Assembly (NCBI RefSeq): GCF_027409185.1
Contig: NC_084462.1
Location: 44,216,679-44,280,678 of the forward strand
Direction of reading: 5' to 3'
DNA from: Cynocephalus volans
Taxonomy: Eukaryota > Chordata > Mammalia > Dermoptera > Cynocephalidae
Length of the DNA: 64,000 nt
Shown: piece by piece, positions 55,901 through 64,000 of the stretch
Numbering within the stretch: the first letter of the stretch is position 1
Layout: every line of letters starts with the position of its first letter
The notes under the pieces: model-generated
Told to the model about the DNA's origin: nothing
Seen by the model: the letters and a program-made list of their open reading frames with translations, nothing else
Database searches by the model: none
Program-made: the position numbers and the translations under genes

Positions 55901-56424
55901 AAATAGTCATATTTAGATACATAATACCATTATTACACATGGAAACACTCCTTACATATACAATCTATAATAATAACAATAATGATAATAATACTATGAA
56001 TAATCTTTTAGGCAGCCCCAGACTTAACAAGCTAATCTGTTTCTAGTAACATCTGAAAGTCAAACCATGATAAGTTAAAGACTGCTTATAATGGAATTTG
56101 CAGCTTTACCCTGAACTCTGATGTTATGCCAGTAAGTTGGGTTTTCTCCCACACAGATCAAACCGTGACATCTTTTCCTCCCCTGCCTCCCTCCCTCTCT
56201 TCCTTTCTCCTTTCCTTCCTTCATTTATTACCAGCATTGACTGCACCATCCTGGAAATCACGTGGCAGGGAGTCAGTACTGGTACAGGTCATACATTTCC
56301 ATTTCCATTAGGAAGTGGTTAGTACAGGTTTCAGTGGTTACTATGGGGGTGAGGGGTGGGGTCTTAAAAATGAGAAGGAGGGTAAAAAAAATTTTAAAGA
56401 CAGATATGGTAATCGAAAAGTTGT
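55901..56424. other. Unannotated intron
   Basis: Contains a short AAT-rich run near 55965-55995 and a CCTTCC-rich tract near 56180-56225. Confidence 0.5.
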
Positions 56425-56685
56425 ATCTTTGCATTGGAGAGTTACCTATATTTGTACAGTGCTTTAGAATTTGTATACATAAACTATTGCATTTGACTTA
56501 AAAATATCTTTAAAGTAAGCAGAATAAATACTATCATCTCTGGCTTATATATAAGGAGACTAGAGCTCACAGAATTTCTGGTGATTTACTCCAGGTCACG
56601 CACTGTGAAGTAGTGGAACCAGGCTAGAAAGAACACAGATCTCTGGATTTGTAACTTGGTGCTTGTCCACTATAATTGTTCTATA
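56425..56685 (-). repeat. MIR element
   Basis: Reverse MIR with ACAGTGCTTTAGAATTTGTA, GATTTACTCCAGGTCACGCA and GTGGAACCAGGCTAGAAAG. Confidence 0.7.
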
Positions 56686-59115
<2,430 letters not shown>

Positions 59116-59323
59116 CAGGGGTCAGCAAACTGTGGCTCGGAGGTCAAATCTAGCCTATGGCTTGCTTTTGTACTACCTGCAAGCTAAAATTGGTTTTTAC
59201 ATTTTTTAAGGGTGGCAAACAACTACAACAAAAACAAAGAACGTGTGACAGAGACCATACATGGTCTGCAAAGCCTAAAAATATTATCTGGCCATTTACT
59301 GAAAAAGTTTGCCAGTCTTACTG
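59116..59323. mobile_element. hAT-type non-autonomous DNA transposon relic
   Basis: Left end CAGGGGTCAGCAAACTGTGG and right end AAAAAGTTTGCCAGTCTTACTG are diverged inverted ends. Internal text GGTCTGCAAAGCCTAAAAATA is typical of the family. Internally deleted; exact family name not assigned. Confidence 0.75.
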
Positions 59324-60369
59324 TTAATGGTAGTGTTTTTAATAACATTTTTCTTTATGAAAGGAACACAAGTTCAAAATATACTAATTTCTAGTTATCT
59401 TTCTAATATTTACAAATTTATGCTAGAGAGTTCACACATTATTGCTCCACTTCCCCCCAATACTGAACAAAATACATATTTGAAGATGGGTAGGCAGGAT
59501 TCAGTCTACAGCCCGTGACTCTGAATGGTAGTTCTGTTCTACTTGAACTTAACTGATGCGCATGGGAATCAATTTCACTCGTGGATCCCTCGGCACAGTA
59601 TTCCACCTAGCTAAGCCGGTCTATCTATTTCACAATACAAAAATGTTTCTGATTTGTGGTGTGTGGGGATGAGAAAGTTGGGGGAAGAACTATCAGGTTT
59701 TAGAAGTAAATAAAAAGAACAAAGAAAAAGAAGAAAAAGAAAGAAACCTTTCTGACCTAACTTCACAAAATGATTAGGAGTGAAGTGAGACAGAAGTGCA
59801 GTCAATCTGCTACACACCACGGGGCCAGGTTCCAAGAGAAGAATGACTGAAGGTCTCTGCCACTGAGAATCACATCACATACTAGAGACAAGGTGCAAGA
59901 GGAGCTCAGAGAAAGAAGAGTGAGATGTGGGGCTGGAGCAGCTTTTGCAAAATTTATTAGACACTTGAATAGGTCAAATGGATACAGCACTCCCAGCAGG
60001 GCACGTGGGTACAGTTGAAAGCTTGAGGAAAGTCATGGAAGTGAAAAAACAAATACAGCATGCACAACAGGCTCTTTGGGGCCCAACAAGTGCTAAAGAC
60101 ACCAATGGGAAAAGAGCAGAGAATAAATTCAATACAGAGGCCTTGGTAGAGACATGGATGATAATGAATATAGGATAAATAAGTCTGGACTTAATGGAGT
60201 GAGTATACAACATCTCCTGAAGATTCTGAAAGGATGAAAGAACTCTTTTGGAAAGGTTAGACTGCTAAATACGCAGAAAGCAATGACATGGCAAAAGATT
60301 CTAGGCTGAGAAAACAAGTAAACATTTGACTAAAACAGAGGCAGTATGATAGAATTTGAAGGTCGGGCT
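59324..60369. other. Unannotated intron
   Basis: Nothing recognised. Confidence 0.5.
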
Positions 60370-60475
60370 GGCCGGTTATCTCAATTGGTTAGAACGTGGT
60401 GCTGATAACACCACAGCCCAGGGTTCAATTCCTGTACTGGCCAGCTGCCTGCCGCCTCCCCACCTCCCAAATTTT
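60370..60475 (+). mobile_element. Monomeric tRNA-Ile-like SINE
   Basis: 60370-60443 folds like tRNA-Ile: GGCCGGT pairs with ACTGGCC in the acceptor stem, the anticodon loop is CTGATAA, and the B box is GGTTCAATTCC. A C-rich tail and T7 follow, as in a SINE. The T stem has mismatches, so it is a retroelement and not a tRNA gene. Flanking duplication is weak (TTTGAAG). Confidence 0.8.
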
Positions 60476-61769
60476 TTTGAAGATAAATTCCAGAGATACT
60501 TTAAGAAAGGCATGAGGATTGGATATGGAAAATAATGAAATAGGAAAAAAATCAATGATAATTTTAAGCTTCTAGACTATTACACTCTTAAGTATGGTGA
60601 TAACAATGCTAAAAACTTATTTTTGTAGGAAAAAATATTAGAATTTCATTAATATTTCTGAATTACACTATCTATAAACCACTTATTTAAATGTATTTTT
60701 TTAAAAGTCTGTCAAAATTCACATGGCAGCAAGGAAAACAGATGATTTTCATCATTCTTTCAAAAATAATTAAGTGTGCAAAGAATTCTTTTAATTTTAA
60801 TTTAATGGCTGCAAAAATTACTAAGGCCTGCAACTGTCCTCCACTTTAAATCGGTTTGCCTTACTGCATTGTGAATATATAATTATGAATTTAAATGTTC
60901 CATAATTTGAAGATTGACTTTTTGCAGTAGTGGCAGACCAATATTTATACTTTGCTTTGGCAGATATGTACACCTATCAGATATTAAAATGAGTAACACT
61001 TTGAGAAAGAAAGAGAAAACACAGACTATCAGAACCTAAAGTCAAGGTAATGAGGAATGGGAAAAGGAGAAAGAAACTACATTTCTTATTTCCTATAAGT
61101 GATGAATAAAAAAATTCTACTAAATCTGAAACATGCAGGATTGCACACAGTAAATGAACAAATGCAAAAAAAGAACACTTTTCTAAGTAGCTTAATATGT
61201 AGGCCTTTTAATTTGCTAGAAAAGACTTGATTTAATTGTCATTTGAATTATAATACTGAGTTGAATATTACATAGAATATGGTTGAAAAAATTGATGACT
61301 TTGTCATACTATGAAAGTACTTGGGAAAAAAGAGAAATAAAAGTAAATGGTTTCTCAGGTGGACTGAAATAAACACAATTTTCCTAATTATAACAGGCCA
61401 AAAATCTGGGATTACATATGGCATTGCTGTTTCAATAATCAATTCAAAAATATACTTGCTAATCTCAGCTACTGGAAAGTACATTTTTAGGAAGCAATAC
61501 AATCAAACTTTACCTAAGATTCTATCTGAAACACAAAAAAACATGAAATTAACCTGGAGTAGCAACATCTGGCAGAAATAAAGAAACAGAATCCAAAGTG
61601 TGGCCTCAAGTTAAAAACTGAAAAACTATCAGCTAAACATAAATCCAGCAAATTTGGTCAAGTTTGGAAACTGCACCAAGGCCAGGACAACAGATTTCTC
61701 TTAAATAACTTTGTTGCTCTTCCATCATTCCTAAAGATCCAGGTTTCCTGCATGTATCATTTCCCTTCA
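60476..61769. other. Unannotated intron
   Basis: AT-rich, nothing recognised. Confidence 0.5.
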
Positions 61770-62240
61770 GCCTGAAGAGCTTCTTTTAGCATTTCTTTTA
61801 GAGCAAGTATGCTGGCAACAAATTCTCTTAGTTTCCTTTTACCTGGGAATGTCTTAAATCATTTTAATTCCTAAAGATTATTTTCATTAGATACAGAATT
61901 CTGGGTTGACCATTCTTTTCTTTCTTTAAAGATGTTGATCTATTGTCTTCCAGCCTGCACAGACATTATCTTCCTATATGTAATATGTCATTTTCCTTTA
62001 GGTGCTTTCAAGATACTGTCTTTATCTTTAGTCATTGGCAGATTGATTATGATGTGTCTGCAAATGGCTTTCTTTGAATTTATCCTGTTTGGGGTCTGCT
62101 GAGCTTTTTCAATCTGTGAATTTATGTCTTTTACCAAATTTTGGAAGTTTCAGCCATTGTGTCTTCAAATTTAAGAGTTATTATATCTGGGTAAATATAA
62201 TACACTATTACTTCTCTCTTTTTAGGTATGCATGATATGC
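61770..62240 (-). mobile_element. Old L1, ORF1-region fragment
   Basis: GAGCTTCTTTTAGCATTTCT, ATTAGATACAGAATTCTGGG and GTTTGGGGTCTGCTGAGCTT, the same L1 region as 37070-38130. Confidence 0.75.
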
Positions 62241-62319
62241 ATAGCTGCTGAAAGCAAAAATTATAGCACTGTCTGGTGTGATTTCCAATATATGAAGGTG
62301 TACTACTTATGACAGGTAG

Positions 62320-63040
62320 AACACACAGGTGAGTGAGGAAAATAAAAGGAGTTTCAAAGTAGATTTTGAAAGGTATCTATAATGTAATCCCTAAAGTGAC
62401 CATTAAAAATAATATAAATACAAAAAATATGAATCCAAAAGCCAATAAATGAATTAAAATTGAATACAGTAGTCCCCTCTTATCCTCAGAGGATATGTTC
62501 CAAGTCCGCTAATGGATGCCTGAAACCCCAATAGTACTGCACACTATATATATAATGTTTTTCCTATACATACATACCTATGATGAAGTTTAACTTATAA
62601 ATTAGGCATATAAGAGATTAACAACAATTAGTAATAATAAATAGAACAGTTATAACAATATACTGCAATAAAAGTTATGTGACTGTGGTCTCTCAAAACA
62701 TCTTATTGTATTATACTGCAGATAACTGAAATCATAGATAAAGGGGTACTACTGTACTAAAAAAAATTCAAATAATACAAAAAAAAATCAGGAGAGAATA
62801 GAGAAACAAAACCAGAGGTTGCAAAACAGAAAACAAATAATAAAATGGTAGGCCGAAATCTAACAAGATCAGTACTTATATTAAATGTAAATAGCCTCAA
62901 GATACCAATTAAAAGACAGACAGGTTGTATTAAAGAAAGAAGACCCTAGTATATTCTATCTAAATGGAATCCATTTTAAATCTGAATACATAGATATATT
63001 AAACATAAGATAAAAAATGTACATGCTATGCAAACAATGA
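62320..63040 (+). mobile_element. Old L1 ORF2 fragment split by a Tigger relic
   Basis: GGTATCTATAATGTAATCCC before and AATGTAAATAGCCTCAAGAT after the DNA transposon are adjacent L1 ORF2-type sequences. Confidence 0.6.
62467..62754. mobile_element. Tigger/MER44-type DNA transposon relic
   Basis: Terminal inverted repeats CAGTAGTCCCC and GGGGTACTACTG with TA on both sides (62465-62466 and 62755-62756). Internal text includes GGATGCCTGAAACCCCAATA. Internally deleted, with no transposase. TcMar-Tigger family by recall. Confidence 0.85.
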
Positions 63041-63044
63041 CAAA

Positions 63045-64000
63045 AAAAAAGGTGGAACTTTCAGTATTGTGGAATAAGGAGATTGCCAAATCCTCTGCCC
63101 AAAAGGCAACTATAAAATTAGACAAAATTATCAAAAGCAACCATTTTAGCCTTCTGGAAACTGACCAAATATTTCAACAAATAAAGAAGCACTTACCATG
63201 AAAAGTATTTTGGATAAGAAAAGCTGAAATCTGTGACACTTGCCTGGGGAACCTCCCATTGCTCCACCCAGCTTGGCTAGTACAAGAGTGGTGAGGTAGG
63301 CTGCAAACAGCCAGCAGCTTCACTGCCAGGGGGGCTGACTTGATTTGCAATAAAAGGTGAAAAATCCACACCCAGTGGTGTTGTCAGCCATCCTGGTCAT
63401 AAGCAAACATGGAGGCCAGCAATTTTACCAGGCTGAGGTATCGTTGTGGTTGGAGCAAACAATGGAAGAGGCAGATGAGCCAGAAATTTAACAAGGAGCT
63501 TCGGGATGTGAAACAGCCCTAAAAGCACTTTATATGCTTTCCACACATCCCAGGCTGAGTGGATGAGGTAAAAGCAAGCACAGGGGAGACCAGAGAAGGC
63601 TCAAGCTATTTACACAGCCCAGGCCTACAGGGAGGAGCCTGCACACAGGCACAGAAGAGAAAAGAGAGCTCAGCAGAAAGAAAAGCTGAGGCAAACTTGA
63701 AAACTGCTTGAACTTTAAATGTGTTCCTGAATCTGCAAACAGATACGTCAGCTAAAAGTAGAAATCTTACCATCTCAAAGTGTTAAACTGCTAATCTATG
63801 CAGACACAAGGACAAATCCTAAAAAGTCAAGCTTAAAAATTGAAATAAAAACAAGTAAAAAAGAAAAAAAAAAAAAAACACAAAGCAGAGTCATCAGTGA
63901 TCACACACTGTTGGGAAAATGGACTTTCAATTTTCAGTCTGAGAAAAAAAAAATCAAAGAAATGAAATAAATAGCAATAACAACAATCCTAAAATAGAAA
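63045..64000 (+). mobile_element. Old L1 5' region, runs off the window
   Basis: Begins near GGTGGAACTTTCAGTATTGTGG, with GACAAAATTATCAAAAGCAAC and TTCTGGAAACTGACCAAATA, the layout of an L1ME-age 5' end. Continues in 5'UTR-like text to the edge. Confidence 0.6.

Noticed and set aside
60370..60443. Functional tRNA-Ile gene
   Set aside because: Acceptor and anticodon stems pair, but the T stem has mismatches, the anticodon would be GAU, and a SINE tail follows.

Overview
This is a gene-poor stretch of a placental mammal nuclear genome: AT-rich, full of L1, MIR, L2 and LTR relics, with split exons bounded by GT/AG sites. The short interspersed elements are tRNA-Ile-like monomers and dimers, mostly carrying the 'tataggGATGGCCGG' linker type. 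No Alu or rodent B1/B2 elements were seen. From memory these SINEs look most like the CYN family of colugos (Dermoptera); bats and other lineages carry tRNA-derived SINEs too, so the species call is tentative (about 0.5).

The only protein gene I can support is the 3' half of LRRC28 (leucine-rich repeat containing 28), on the minus strand. Its last five coding exons lie, in transcript order, at 57776-57982, 42330-42432, 29448-29623, 27712-27871 and 9532-9604. Splice phases join perfectly and give about 239 C-terminal residues ending in a stop codon. The N-terminal exons and promoter lie beyond position 64000. The 3'UTR runs left from 9531; its end is not resolved.

Layout: 1-5232 is an old minus-strand L1 cut by the window edge, with a younger L1 tail inserted at 4240-4576. 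5233-9531 is the gene's 3' flank and UTR. The last intron (9605-27711) holds an inverted duplication (11672-12737), a likely retrocopy tail (13045), nested MaLR-type LTRs (17493-18280) and a 6.56-kb full-length L1 (18537-25097) with a perfect 18-bp target duplication. The L1 lies in the same orientation as the gene and has a tandem-monomer 5'UTR. The other introns hold L1M fragments in both orientations, MIR/L2, an ERV1-like LTR, a 5'-truncated L1, Tigger and hAT relics and simple repeats. Six copies of one ~82-bp TA-flanked inverted-repeat MITE are scattered across the gene.

No operon, CRISPR or bacterial-type system is present. The most interesting items are the L1 with its two-length-class monomer array behind a YY1-containing leader, the MITE family, and the inverted duplication in the last intron.
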